From Candidatus Zixiibacteriota bacterium (GTDB lineage Bacteria > Zixibacteria > MSB-5A5 > SM1-73), in contig JALHUP010000408.1 of assembly GCA_022866585.1 (NCBI GenBank), positions 1 to 5,031 on the forward strand: DNA of 5,031 bases, in the 5' to 3' direction. Below are positions 1-5,031 of this stretch, one piece after another (the stretch's first letter is position 1; each line of letters starts with the position of its first letter). The notes under the pieces are model-generated. The model was given only the letters and a program-made list of their open reading frames with translations. It did no database searches and was not told the origin of the DNA. The position numbers were made by a program, and so were the translations under genes.

Positions 1-200
1 AGAAGGTTTCCATTCAAGACTAAAATCAGATTATCAAAGACACAGGGGTTTGACAGAAAAACACAAAATTGAATACATAAATTGGTACTGTTACTTCAAA
101 AATCAAATGAAAATAGCAACACTTTAAAACCTTTATACCCGGAATGACCTGTAGCTTTTGGCAATCTGAAAACGGAGACCTGTCTGGGAAAGCAGATTAA
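1..200. other. Gene-free 5' leader region
   Basis: I see no credible coding sequence on either strand in this stretch. It is AT-rich, with many stop codons. The only ATG-initiated frame noticed (108-128) encodes six residues. The heptamer GACCTGT occurs at 146-152 and again at 177-183, which may be chance. The region probably holds the promoter and leader of the membrane protein gene starting at 201. The end of any upstream gene lies outside the window. Confidence 0.6.
50..79 (+). promoter_or_regulatory. Possible sigma-70-type promoter for the TPR membrane protein gene
   Basis: A perfect -35 hexamer TTGACA lies at 50-55. The best -10 match at the right distance is TACATA at 74-79 (spacer 18), which agrees with TATAAT at only three of six positions. 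If used, transcription would begin near 86 and leave a leader of about 115 bases. The weak -10 element makes this tentative. Confidence 0.25.
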
Positions 201-2489
201 ATGCAGGAGGATAGCAAAAAATCCAAAGAATGCTTCGCATCAAAAGAGAAATCTTATAGCTCTGAGTCCTCTCCTACGGATCCTCCGGACATAACTTGGA
301 TATTAACCATCCTTTGTTTCCTCATCATAATCATCCATTTCATAGCTTCTTTTTTTCCCAAAGGCAGGATTCGGGGGATAAATCAATGGGCTTACTTCCC
401 ATCCTGGATAACGTTCCCGGTAACTTTTTTGGCCCTCCTTTTTTTTCTACCATCATTCAATCGTTTCTTTCTGAATACTATAAAAACTTTAATAACTCCT
501 CTTTTGGGATGGATGAGAAAAAAGAAGCATCTTTGTTATTTGATATTTAGTTTACTTTTCTTTATCCTCTTCTGGCTACTAAGAACTAAGACTCATTTTT
601 TGGGGGATGGATACCAGATTCTAAGTAATGTCGAATCACATCAACTTGCGATCAAATGGACCGAATTTCTAGAATATTTCCTCCATCTTAAAGCTTTTCT
701 TTTGGCAAAAAATCTTTTTAACCCAGATGCAGAGACCGTATATGCCCTCCTAAGCTGTTTGGCGGGGAGCATCTTTGTTTTCCTTTCTTTTCTTTTCGCT
801 GATTTTTTAGGCAAGAATGGGGCTCAGAAGATTTTGGTCTTCATGATTTTGATCAGCATGGGAAGTATCCAACTGTTTTTTGGTTATGTGGAGCATTACA
901 CTTTTCTTTTTCTTTCTATCTTTGGGTTTCTATTTCTTTCCATAGCCTACCTTGTTGAAAATCCCGCCCTTGGCGGGAAAGGAAATCATAAGGACTCTTC
1001 GAGGATGAAGTTGATCTTTCCTCTTCTAACTTTCCTTTTGGCTTTCTTGTTTCATGTTTCGGCACTTTGCCTTCTGCCCTCCCTTTTTTTCCTATTTCTT
1101 ATAACCAATGAAAAGAGCAAACCGTCATGGTGCTTCGCATTTCGCAGAGGGAAAAGACTCTTGCTTGGGATTTTGGCTCTATTTCTGGTGGTCATCATAT
1201 TTTTAGGCTATCGAAGATACAGCTGGAGCGTGCCTCCCCTTTTCGTTCCCTTAGCCCATGATCGGTATTCTGGGCCCGGTTATACCCTCTTTTCCCTTCC
1301 TCACCTTTTAGATTTATTCAATCAACAACTCTTGGTTTCACCTGTGGGTTTGATCTTGATTTTAGCATTTTTGATTTGCCTTGTAGTGAGCTTGTCGAAT
1401 CTAAAGAAAGGGAGGTCTTTTTTCATGAACCGAACCTCCCAGTTTTTGCTGATCGTGTCTTTATCCCAGCTTCTTTTCAATTTCCTTATGGATCCGGCAT
1501 TGGGTGCCTCCAGGGATTGGGATCTGTTCTCGGCGGTGGGCTTGGGGTATACCATATTAGGACTTTATCTTTTGTTAGAATTTTCAAAAGACAAACTTAA
1601 ATTTGAATATTTGACCACGATATTGGTAGTTACCTCACTTTATTCTACCATCCCCTGGATCGCATTGAACTCCTGTAAGCCAAAAACAATTGAGCGTTTT
1701 CGTAATCTTCTTTTGATCGACCCTAAGAAAAGCCAAAATGGTCATTTCGTATTGTTCAAGTATTTCAAGGCATTGGGACAGGAGGAGGAGGCAGAAAAAG
1801 AAAATCAGGTACAAAGAGAGGTTTTACCAGAGTTGGTCTTACTTGCAGAAGGGAAAAAATTTTTGGCAAAAGGGGAGCTGGATTCAGCTGAGGCTAAGTT
1901 CCTTTTGGCAAAAGAAATCGCCCCTGGACTCGCCTCAATTTATAGCGATCTGGGAACTGTTTATTCCACAAAAAAGCAACTGAATAAAGCTGAGATCGAA
2001 TACAAGGAGGCAATCAAATTGGCATCATTTGTGGCTGACCCCTATTTCAACCTGGGGAATTTGTATCTGATCAAGGGAGATATGGATGGCGCTTTAAAGC
2101 TTTACAAGAAGGCGGTCTTTCTCAAAATTCAATATCCGGAAGCATATTATAACTTAGGTCACATCTATTATTTGAAACACATGCTGGATAAGGCGGAAGA
2201 TCTCTTTATAGAGACCCTTAAGCTGAAGTCAGATTTCGAGGATGCCTACCTGGGGCTGGGTAACATTTATAAGGAAGAAGGCAAGTTCCAAAAAGCGATA
2301 GAGATGTATCAAACAGCTATACAACTGAAGCCCGATCTGGCAAATGCTCATCTTCAGCTGGGGATAACCTATCTACAAATAAATTCCAAAGAGGAGGCTA
2401 TAAAAGAGTTGGAGACCTTCCTGGAGTTAGCCCCTCAGTCGAAAAATGCAGAAGAAGTTAGAAATATCCTCCAAAAACTTCGGCCCTAA
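201..2489 (+). CDS. Polytopic membrane protein, GT-C glycosyltransferase-like, with C-terminal TPR domain
   Basis: The 762-residue protein has a short polar, lysine- and serine-rich N-terminus (1-30) and no cleavable signal peptide. About 11-13 hydrophobic segments follow up to residue 490, including roughly 31-51, 67-85, 110-127, 181-205, 209-228, 232-252, 269-300, 319-337, 380-400, 414-430 and 469-489. The loop after the third segment contains GDGYQ (Asp136). By the positive-inside rule it is extracytoplasmic, where GT-C enzymes place their catalytic acid. Further motifs are FFGYVEHY (226-233) and GASRDWDLF (435-443). Six TPR units follow at about 543-746, with canonical LG..Y and A...Y..A positions. 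The order, GT-C-like membrane core then TPRs, resembles eukaryotic TMTC O-mannosyltransferases. A lipid-linked sugar transferase or envelope glycosylation role is inference; the substrate is unknown. The ATG at 201 has a weak GGGAA ten bases upstream. The gene appears to be a separate unit from the downstream genes. Confidence 0.75.
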   Translation: MQEDSKKSKECFASKEKSYSSESSPTDPPDITWILTILCFLIIIIHFIASFFPKGRIRGINQWAYFPSWITFPVTFLALLFFLPSFNRFFLNTIKTLITPLLGWMRKKKHLCYLIFSLLFFILFWLLRTKTHFLGDGYQILSNVESHQLAIKWTEFLEYFLHLKAFLLAKNLFNPDAETVYALLSCLAGSIFVFLSFLFADFLGKNGAQKILVFMILISMGSIQLFFGYVEHYTFLFLSIFGFLFLSIAYLVENPALGGKGNHKDSSRMKLIFPLLTFLLAFLFHVSALCLLPSLFFLFLITNEKSKPSWCFAFRRGKRLLLGILALFLVVIIFLGYRRYSWSVPPLFVPLAHDRYSGPGYTLFSLPHLLDLFNQQLLVSPVGLILILAFLICLVVSLSNLKKGRSFFMNRTSQFLLIVSLSQLLFNFLMDPALGASRDWDLFSAVGLGYTILGLYLLLEFSKDKLKFEYLTTILVVTSLYSTIPWIALNSCKPKTIERFRNLLLIDPKKSQNGHFVLFKYFKALGQEEEAEKENQVQREVLPELVLLAEGKKFLAKGELDSAEAKFLLAKEIAPGLASIYSDLGTVYSTKKQLNKAEIEYKEAIKLASFVADPYFNLGNLYLIKGDMDGALKLYKKAVFLKIQYPEAYYNLGHIYYLKHMLDKAEDLFIETLKLKSDFEDAYLGLGNIYKEEGKFQKAIEMYQTAIQLKPDLANAHLQLGITYLQINSKEEAIKELETFLELAPQSKNAEEVRNILQKLRP
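962..978. repeat. Short perfect palindrome inside the membrane protein gene
   Basis: TCCCGCC and GGCGGGA form a perfect 7-bp stem around a CTT loop. The element is GC-rich in an otherwise AT-rich gene. It encodes residues 254-260 (NPALGGK) in a hydrophilic linker between two membrane segments. It resembles the short palindromes in the folB-folK spacer in size and style, so it may be an inserted palindromic repeat tolerated in a loop. One copy cannot prove this. Confidence 0.5.
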
Positions 2490-2510
2490 AAAGCATTAAA
2501 CATAAATTTC

Positions 2511-2539
2511 TTGCCATCGGGCATGTGAGTATATATATT
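2511..2539 (+). promoter_or_regulatory. Predicted sigma-70-type promoter for the aminotransferase-like/folB/folK unit
   Basis: TTGCCA at 2511-2516 (five of six matches to TTGACA) is followed after exactly 17 bases by TATATT at 2534-2539 (five of six matches to TATAAT), within an AT-rich run. It sits in the 112-base gap after the membrane protein stop. It would start transcription near 2546, giving a leader of roughly 56 bases before the ATG at 2602. No intrinsic terminator is visible between the upstream stop and this site, so read-through remains possible. Confidence 0.5.
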
Positions 2540-2559
2540 ATGTGATTTGTGAAGGGTCA

Positions 2560-2586
2560 ACGGATTAAACAGATAAAACGGATTTT
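2560..2586. repeat. Degenerate 9-base tandem repeat, three units
   Basis: ACGGATTAA, ACAGATAAA and ACGGATTTT lie head to tail just upstream of the aminotransferase-like gene, in its predicted leader. The units differ at two to four positions. No protein-binding role can be assigned; it may be a degenerate microsatellite. Confidence 0.45.
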
Positions 2587-2601
2587 CCATTTAACCGGCT
2601 C

Positions 2602-3810
2602 ATGATAAAAAGGGTCATCATCGAGAAGGCGGAGAGATTACAAAAGCTTCCTCCCTCGCCCTTTTTGGAAGCAGAGAGGATCAAAAAGACTCTACGCAAA
2701 AGGGGAGTGGAGATAATAGATTTGGGAGAACTTTATCCTGACCCCTCCTTAAGAGAGGCCATCCTTTCATCGTTTTCGCTTAAGAGAGAGGAGTTCTTTG
2801 CTTCAGTTGACCCCCATGAGTGGGCGGAACTGAAGATAAAAATTGCAGATTGGCTGGAGCAAAAATATCAGGTTAGAGTAAATCCTAAAAATGAGATTTT
2901 CCCTTTTGCTGGTAAGAAAAAGATCATTTATGATTTTTTCTTGAGCTTTTTAAATCCCGGGGAAGTGGTAGCCATCCCCGACCCATCCGACCATATTTAT
3001 AAAGGCGGCTCTATCTTTGCAGGCGGAGAGGTGGTGAGTTTACCTCTTCATGAAAGAAACGATTATCTACCGAATCTTGACACTTTGCCTTCTTCGGAGC
3101 ATGCTCCCCATTTTCCCAAGATTCTTTTCCTGAATTATCCCCATAATCCTACCACCGCAGTGGCAGACTTAGAATTCTTCAAAGAGTCGGTCAAATGGGC
3201 GAGCAAAAGGAATGTCTTGTTAGTGAATGATGCTTCTTACAATGAGATATGTTACGATGGCTATTTGCCCACATGCCTTTTACAGGTTAAGGGGGCAAAG
3301 AAGATCGGTGCGGAGCTTTTCTTCTTTTATCCTTTAACCGGGATTGGATTCGGTTTTCTGGCAGGGAATAAACAAATCGTCTCTCAGGGTGAAGCGACAG
3401 CAAAGGTCTTTGGCTATCAGTTAAGCCATCTAATGCTTGAGCTCAGCTTGTTGATTTTGAAAAACTATTCGATCATAGCCCAGCAAAACAATTTGGAATT
3501 TGCCAAAAGAAAAGAGATCTTATTAGAAGGACTTTTAAATTTAGGGTGGAAGGTGAAGAAACCCAAAGCCGGACCATTTGTCTGGGTTAAGGTGCCACCC
3601 AGATATTCTTCCGTGGGTTTTGCCCGGATGCTTTTGAGAAAAGCGGGCGTTTTAGTTTCGCCAGGCTTTGGATTTGGTGAATATGGAGAGGGCTATATAA
3701 GAATAGCTTTGAATCAAAAAACAGAGGAACTTAAAAAAGCTTTGGAAAGGATCAAGGAACATTCGCATATCTGGCAACGAAGATACCGACCAAAAAAGAC
3801 TAACACCTAA
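2602..3810 (+). CDS. DapL-like fold-type-I aminotransferase homologue lacking the PLP lysine (probable pseudoenzyme)
   Basis: The 402-residue protein has the length and end-to-end pattern of LL-diaminopimelate aminotransferase (class I/II). The pattern includes AERLQKLPPSPFLEAERIKK near the N-terminus, NYPHNP (178-183), NDASYNEICYDGY (209-221), GPFVWVKVP, and GFGEYGEGYIRIAL with the carboxylate-binding Arg367. Asn182, Asp210 and Tyr213, which normally contact the cofactor, remain. The usual SLSKTYNMTGWR segment is replaced by FFYPLTGIG (241-249). Tyr243-Pro244 stand where Ser-Lys should be, about three residues are missing, and the phosphate-binding Arg is Gly249. The GSKE loop reads GKKK (104-107), the stacking aromatic of PGYPVY is Asp130, and the HRYPSYEG substrate motif is absent. 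The frame is intact and codons look normal. PLP-dependent transamination is therefore unlikely. A structural, regulatory or heterodimer-partner role is possible; the true function is unknown. The start at 2602 fits the family's N-terminus but has no clear ribosome-binding site. The gene lies 16 bases upstream of folB, apparently in one operon. Confidence 0.8.
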   Translation: MIKRVIIEKAERLQKLPPSPFLEAERIKKTLRKRGVEIIDLGELYPDPSLREAILSSFSLKREEFFASVDPHEWAELKIKIADWLEQKYQVRVNPKNEIFPFAGKKKIIYDFFLSFLNPGEVVAIPDPSDHIYKGGSIFAGGEVVSLPLHERNDYLPNLDTLPSSEHAPHFPKILFLNYPHNPTTAVADLEFFKESVKWASKRNVLLVNDASYNEICYDGYLPTCLLQVKGAKKIGAELFFFYPLTGIGFGFLAGNKQIVSQGEATAKVFGYQLSHLMLELSLLILKNYSIIAQQNNLEFAKRKEILLEGLLNLGWKVKKPKAGPFVWVKVPPRYSSVGFARMLLRKAGVLVSPGFGFGEYGEGYIRIALNQKTEELKKALERIKEHSHIWQRRYRPKKTNT

Positions 3811-3825
3811 CACCTATCACCTAAC
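3800..3825. repeat. CTAACAC heptamer tandem repeat across the aminotransferase stop and folB leader
   Basis: The run reads CTAACAC, CTAACAC, CTATCAC, then a partial CTAAC. It encodes the last residues (TNT) and the TAA stop of the upstream gene, fills the whole 16-base spacer, and ends one base before the folB ATG. Consequently folB has no purine-rich ribosome-binding site. A gain or loss of a unit would alter the C-terminus of the upstream protein and the spacing between the genes. Confidence 0.75.
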
Positions 3826-3826
3826 T

Positions 3827-4183
3827 ATGGGCGTGATCAGATTACATAATATGACCTTTTACGGCTATCACGGAATATCCGCCGCCGAAAGGCAAACCGG
3901 TAGAAGGTTTGAGGTGGATGTGGAGTTGGTGGTGGATATGGACAAACCCGCCAGATCAGATAAGTTAAAGGATACGGTCAACTATACTGAAGTCTACCGC
4001 ACCGTGGAGCAGTTGGTGGCACAAAATAGATTTGCCCTTTTGGAGACAATTGCGGTAAGGTTGGCAAACCAAATTCTAAAAAAGTTTAAGCCCAAAGAGG
4101 TAACTGTTCGAGTGAGAAAGAAAATCCCTCCGGTTCCAGGAAATTTAGACCATATCGAGGTTGAAGTAAAAAGAAAACATTGA
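3827..4183 (+). CDS. folB: Dihydroneopterin aldolase
   Basis: FolB converts 7,8-dihydroneopterin to 6-hydroxymethyl-7,8-dihydropterin and glycolaldehyde in cytosolic folate synthesis, and the family forms octamers of small tunnel-fold subunits. The 118-residue length is typical. The family pattern is complete: IRLHNMTFYGYHGISAAE near the N-terminus with Glu21, VNYTEVY with Tyr53, LLETIA with Glu73, and KKIPPVPGN with Lys99. These match the pterin-binding and catalytic Glu22, Tyr54, Glu74 and Lys100 of the Staphylococcus aureus enzyme, so activity is expected. The ATG at 3827 is the family start (MGVIRL), although the upstream sequence is a pyrimidine-rich heptamer repeat without Shine-Dalgarno character. 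Translation may depend on coupling to the gene ending 16 bases upstream. The next gene, folK, uses the FolB product as substrate. Confidence 0.95.
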   Translation: MGVIRLHNMTFYGYHGISAAERQTGRRFEVDVELVVDMDKPARSDKLKDTVNYTEVYRTVEQLVAQNRFALLETIAVRLANQILKKFKPKEVTVRVRKKIPPVPGNLDHIEVEVKRKH

Positions 4184-4216
4184 TGAATTCAATTTTGATG
4201 TTTCAAATGCTGGAGT

Positions 4217-4234
4217 GTCTGCCTTTAGGCAGAC
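4217..4234. repeat. Palindrome 1 of the folB-folK spacer
   Basis: GTCTGCC and GGCAGAC form a perfect 7-bp stem around a TTTA loop. CTG at 4210-4212 and CAG at 4235-4237 can extend it across an asymmetric bulge. It has the look of a small repetitive extragenic palindrome. Confidence 0.7.
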
Positions 4235-4248
4235 CAGTAGTTTTGTAG

Positions 4249-4283
4249 GTCAAGCATCCCCCGATTCATCGGGGGTGCTCGAC
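4249..4283. repeat. Palindrome 2 of the folB-folK spacer
   Basis: A long imperfect hairpin: GTCAAGCAT-CCCCCGAT on the left pairs with ATCGGGGG-TGCTCGAC on the right, with one bulged T (4257) and one A/C mismatch (4252/4280). The core of five C-G pairs is very stable. No T-run follows, which argues against a terminator and for a REP-like or mobile palindromic element. Confidence 0.75.
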
Positions 4284-4304
4284 AATACCCTGGTTTATCG
4301 TTGT

Positions 4305-4358
4305 CGAAGCTGGTATCGAGATTCGAAGTTCGAGGCTCGAGCTTCGATACGAGCTTCG
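4305..4358. repeat. Palindrome 3 of the folB-folK spacer
   Basis: The arms at 4305-4319 and 4344-4358 are reverse complements at 14 of 15 positions. The 24 bases between them contain nested TTCGAA- and CTCGAG-type palindromes. The octamer GAGCTTCG occurs at 4339-4346 and 4351-4358, with a near copy at 4371-4378, so direct and inverted repetition overlap here. Confidence 0.7.
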
Positions 4359-4389
4359 TCACCTTTAACCGAGCTTCCAGATTATCGAG

Positions 4390-4413
4390 CTGTTAGATCC
4401 CCCGATCTGACAG
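4390..4413. repeat. Palindrome 4 of the folB-folK spacer
   Basis: A 10-bp stem (4390-4399 with 4404-4413, one T-G pair) closes on a CCCC loop, with an AGATC/GATCT core. It ends directly at the purine stretch AAGAAAGGA (4414-4422) upstream of the preferred folK start, so folding could affect access to the folK translation start. Confidence 0.65.
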
Positions 4414-4436
4414 AAGAAAGGATTTTGAGATTTACC

Positions 4437-4982
4437 TTGTCAACTGCATATATCAGCATAGGCTCAAACTTAGGCAACAGGTTGGGGTACATTAGAGAAG
4501 CGATAAAAAAAATAGATCAATCGAAAGTGGGTAGAATTTGCAAGACTTCATCGGTGTATGAGACCCAGCCTGTTGAATATAGGGTCAAGGGTCAAGGGTC
4601 AAGAGTCAAGAGTCAGTCCTGGTTTTTGAATATGGTTCTGGAACTCGAGACCACTTCTGGCTCCTTGAATCTTCTTGAACTTATATTAGATATTGAAAAC
4701 CAGATGGGAAGAAAAAGAAATCAAAGATACGGACCAAGAAATATTGACTTAGACCTTCTCCTTTATGATGATTTGGTCTTGAGTTCGGATAAGCTTACAT
4801 TGCCCCATCCTCGTATGCACGAAAGAAGATTCGTTTTAGTGCCTTTAGCCGAGATTTCGCCCCAGGTCGTCCATCCATTATTGAAAAAAAACGTGAAAAG
4901 ACTACTGGAGGACTTATCAACTGATTCCATTTCTGAAAAAGATGAATTTGAGGTTAGGTTATATTCAGAAAAAGTCTTTTGA
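4437..4982 (+). CDS. folK: 2-amino-4-hydroxy-6-hydroxymethyldihydropteridine pyrophosphokinase (HPPK)
   Basis: FolK transfers pyrophosphate from ATP to 6-hydroxymethyl-7,8-dihydropterin, the step after FolB in folate synthesis. Family motifs are in order, counted from the TTG: AYISIGSNLGNR (4-15), SSVYETQPV (38-46), FLNMVLELE (63-71), RYGPRNIDLDLLLY (97-110) with the Mg-binding Asp104 and Asp106, LPHPRMHERRFVLVPLAEI (122-140). Residues 49-60 come from a heptamer DNA repeat and enlarge catalytic loop 2 by about nine residues relative to E. coli HPPK. All key residues around it remain, so activity is plausible. The TTG at 4437 is preferred because MSTAYISIGSN is the usual FolK beginning; AAAGGA lies at 4417-4422, a rather long 14 bases upstream. 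An in-frame GTG at 4215 would give 255 residues with a palindrome-encoded leader and is less likely. From the TTG the protein has 181 residues, against about 160 in E. coli, owing to the insertion and a longer C-terminus. Confidence 0.9.
   Translation: MSTAYISIGSNLGNRLGYIREAIKKIDQSKVGRICKTSSVYETQPVEYRVKGQGSRVKSQSWFLNMVLELETTSGSLNLLELILDIENQMGRKRNQRYGPRNIDLDLLLYDDLVLSSDKLTLPHPRMHERRFVLVPLAEISPQVVHPLLKKNVKRLLEDLSTDSISEKDEFEVRLYSEKVF
4581..4615. repeat. Heptamer tandem repeat (5 units) inside folK
   Basis: AGGGTCA occurs three times, followed by AGAGTCA twice, with no interruption. The 35 bases encode folK residues 49-60 (RVKGQGSRVKSQ), a basic, glycine-rich stretch with no counterpart in ordinary HPPK. 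Because the unit is seven bases, loss or gain of one copy would shift the folK frame upstream of the catalytic DLD motif. Confidence 0.9.
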
Positions 4983-5020
4983 ATGTTGTCAGAGTTTTTT
5001 AATACAAACACATCTACAAA

Positions 5021-5031
5021 CTGTCATTGCG
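5021..5031. repeat. Possible left edge of a TCATTGCG-type dispersed repeat, cut by the window end
   Basis: The last bases (CTGTCATTGCG) match, from memory, the beginning of a dispersed palindromic repeat common in spacers of many bacterial genomes (TCATTGCGAG..., ending in GAAGCAATCTC). Only the first bases are present, so the call rests on recall of the motif and is weak. Confidence 0.2.

Larger units (their letters stand above)
4184..4436. other. folB-folK spacer packed with palindromes
   Basis: This 253-base stretch between the folB stop and the preferred folK start holds four separate hairpin-forming elements (4217-4234, 4249-4283, 4305-4358, 4390-4413), listed individually. It is noticeably more GC-rich than the flanking genes. 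A frame from a GTG at 4215 stays open through it into folK and would add 74 residues. Those residues look unlike any FolK, are low in conserved character, and the GTG has no upstream ribosome-binding site, so I treat the stretch as noncoding. None of the hairpins is followed by a T-run, so they are not intrinsic terminators. Confidence 0.7.

Noticed and set aside
1322..1600. Overlapping 74- and 77-codon frames on both strands within the membrane protein gene
   Set aside because: Both lie wholly within the 762-residue gene, have no recognisable domain, and are explained as shadows of its membrane segments.
2511..2525. Small TGCC/GGCA inverted repeat as terminator of the membrane protein gene
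   Set aside because: The stem is only 4 bp, has no T-run, and overlaps the better-supported promoter.
3300..3360. A frameshift as the explanation for the missing PLP lysine
   Set aside because: Both alternative frames across this stretch were read. One meets a stop (TAA at 3334-3336) and neither supplies a Ser-Lys or an equivalent of the missing motif; the family pattern resumes in the same frame on both sides.
3800..3825. Telomere-like sequence or replicon end
   Set aside because: Only three and a half degenerate units are present and coding sequence continues without a break on both sides.
4217..4413. CRISPR array or intrinsic terminators
   Set aside because: The palindromes differ in sequence and spacing, so there are no regular repeats and spacers, and none is followed by a T-run.
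4763..5011. Minus-strand frame of 82 codons over the folK 3' end
   Set aside because: It is antisense to the strongly conserved C-terminal half of FolK, shows no recognisable family, and has the serine/phenylalanine-rich look of a shadow frame.
4983..5020. Terminator after folK
   Set aside because: There is a T-run near 4994-4999, but no stable inverted repeat precedes it.

Overview
The window is a bacterial chromosome segment of moderate to slightly AT-rich composition with four genes, all on the + strand. No rRNA, tRNA, phage, transposase or CRISPR is visible. The LL-diaminopimelate-aminotransferase-like gene, the GT-C/TPR membrane protein, and the load of short palindromes and tandem repeats in spacers and inside genes together suggest an uncultivated bacterial lineage of the FCB or candidate-phylum type. 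That assignment is an impression, not a demonstration.

Layout. Positions 1-200 form a gene-free leader with a possible promoter. Positions 201-2489 encode a 762-residue polytopic membrane protein that resembles GT-C glycosyltransferases and ends in six TPR repeats. A 112-base gap carries the best promoter candidate of the window (TTGCCA, 17 bases, TATATT). The second transcription unit follows: a DapL-like fold-type-I aminotransferase homologue (2602-3810), folB (3827-4183) and folK (start about 4437, to 4982). The gap between folB and folK is packed with four hairpin-forming palindromes.

How the genes work together. FolB (dihydroneopterin aldolase) and FolK (HPPK) catalyse consecutive steps of folate synthesis: FolB makes 6-hydroxymethyl-dihydropterin and FolK pyrophosphorylates it. 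The gene just upstream of folB, only 16 bases away, looks like a DapL aminotransferase but has lost the PLP lysine and most other cofactor contacts while its frame stays intact. It is therefore probably a pseudoenzyme or a repurposed protein, and it is the most unusual item here.

Two different heptamer tandem repeats touch coding sequence. CTAACAC units span the aminotransferase stop codon and run to the folB start. AGGGTCA/AGAGTCA units lie inside folK and encode an insertion in catalytic loop 2. Because seven is not a multiple of three, a change in copy number would shift frame. This suggests, without proving, that repeats are actively remodelling this folate locus.
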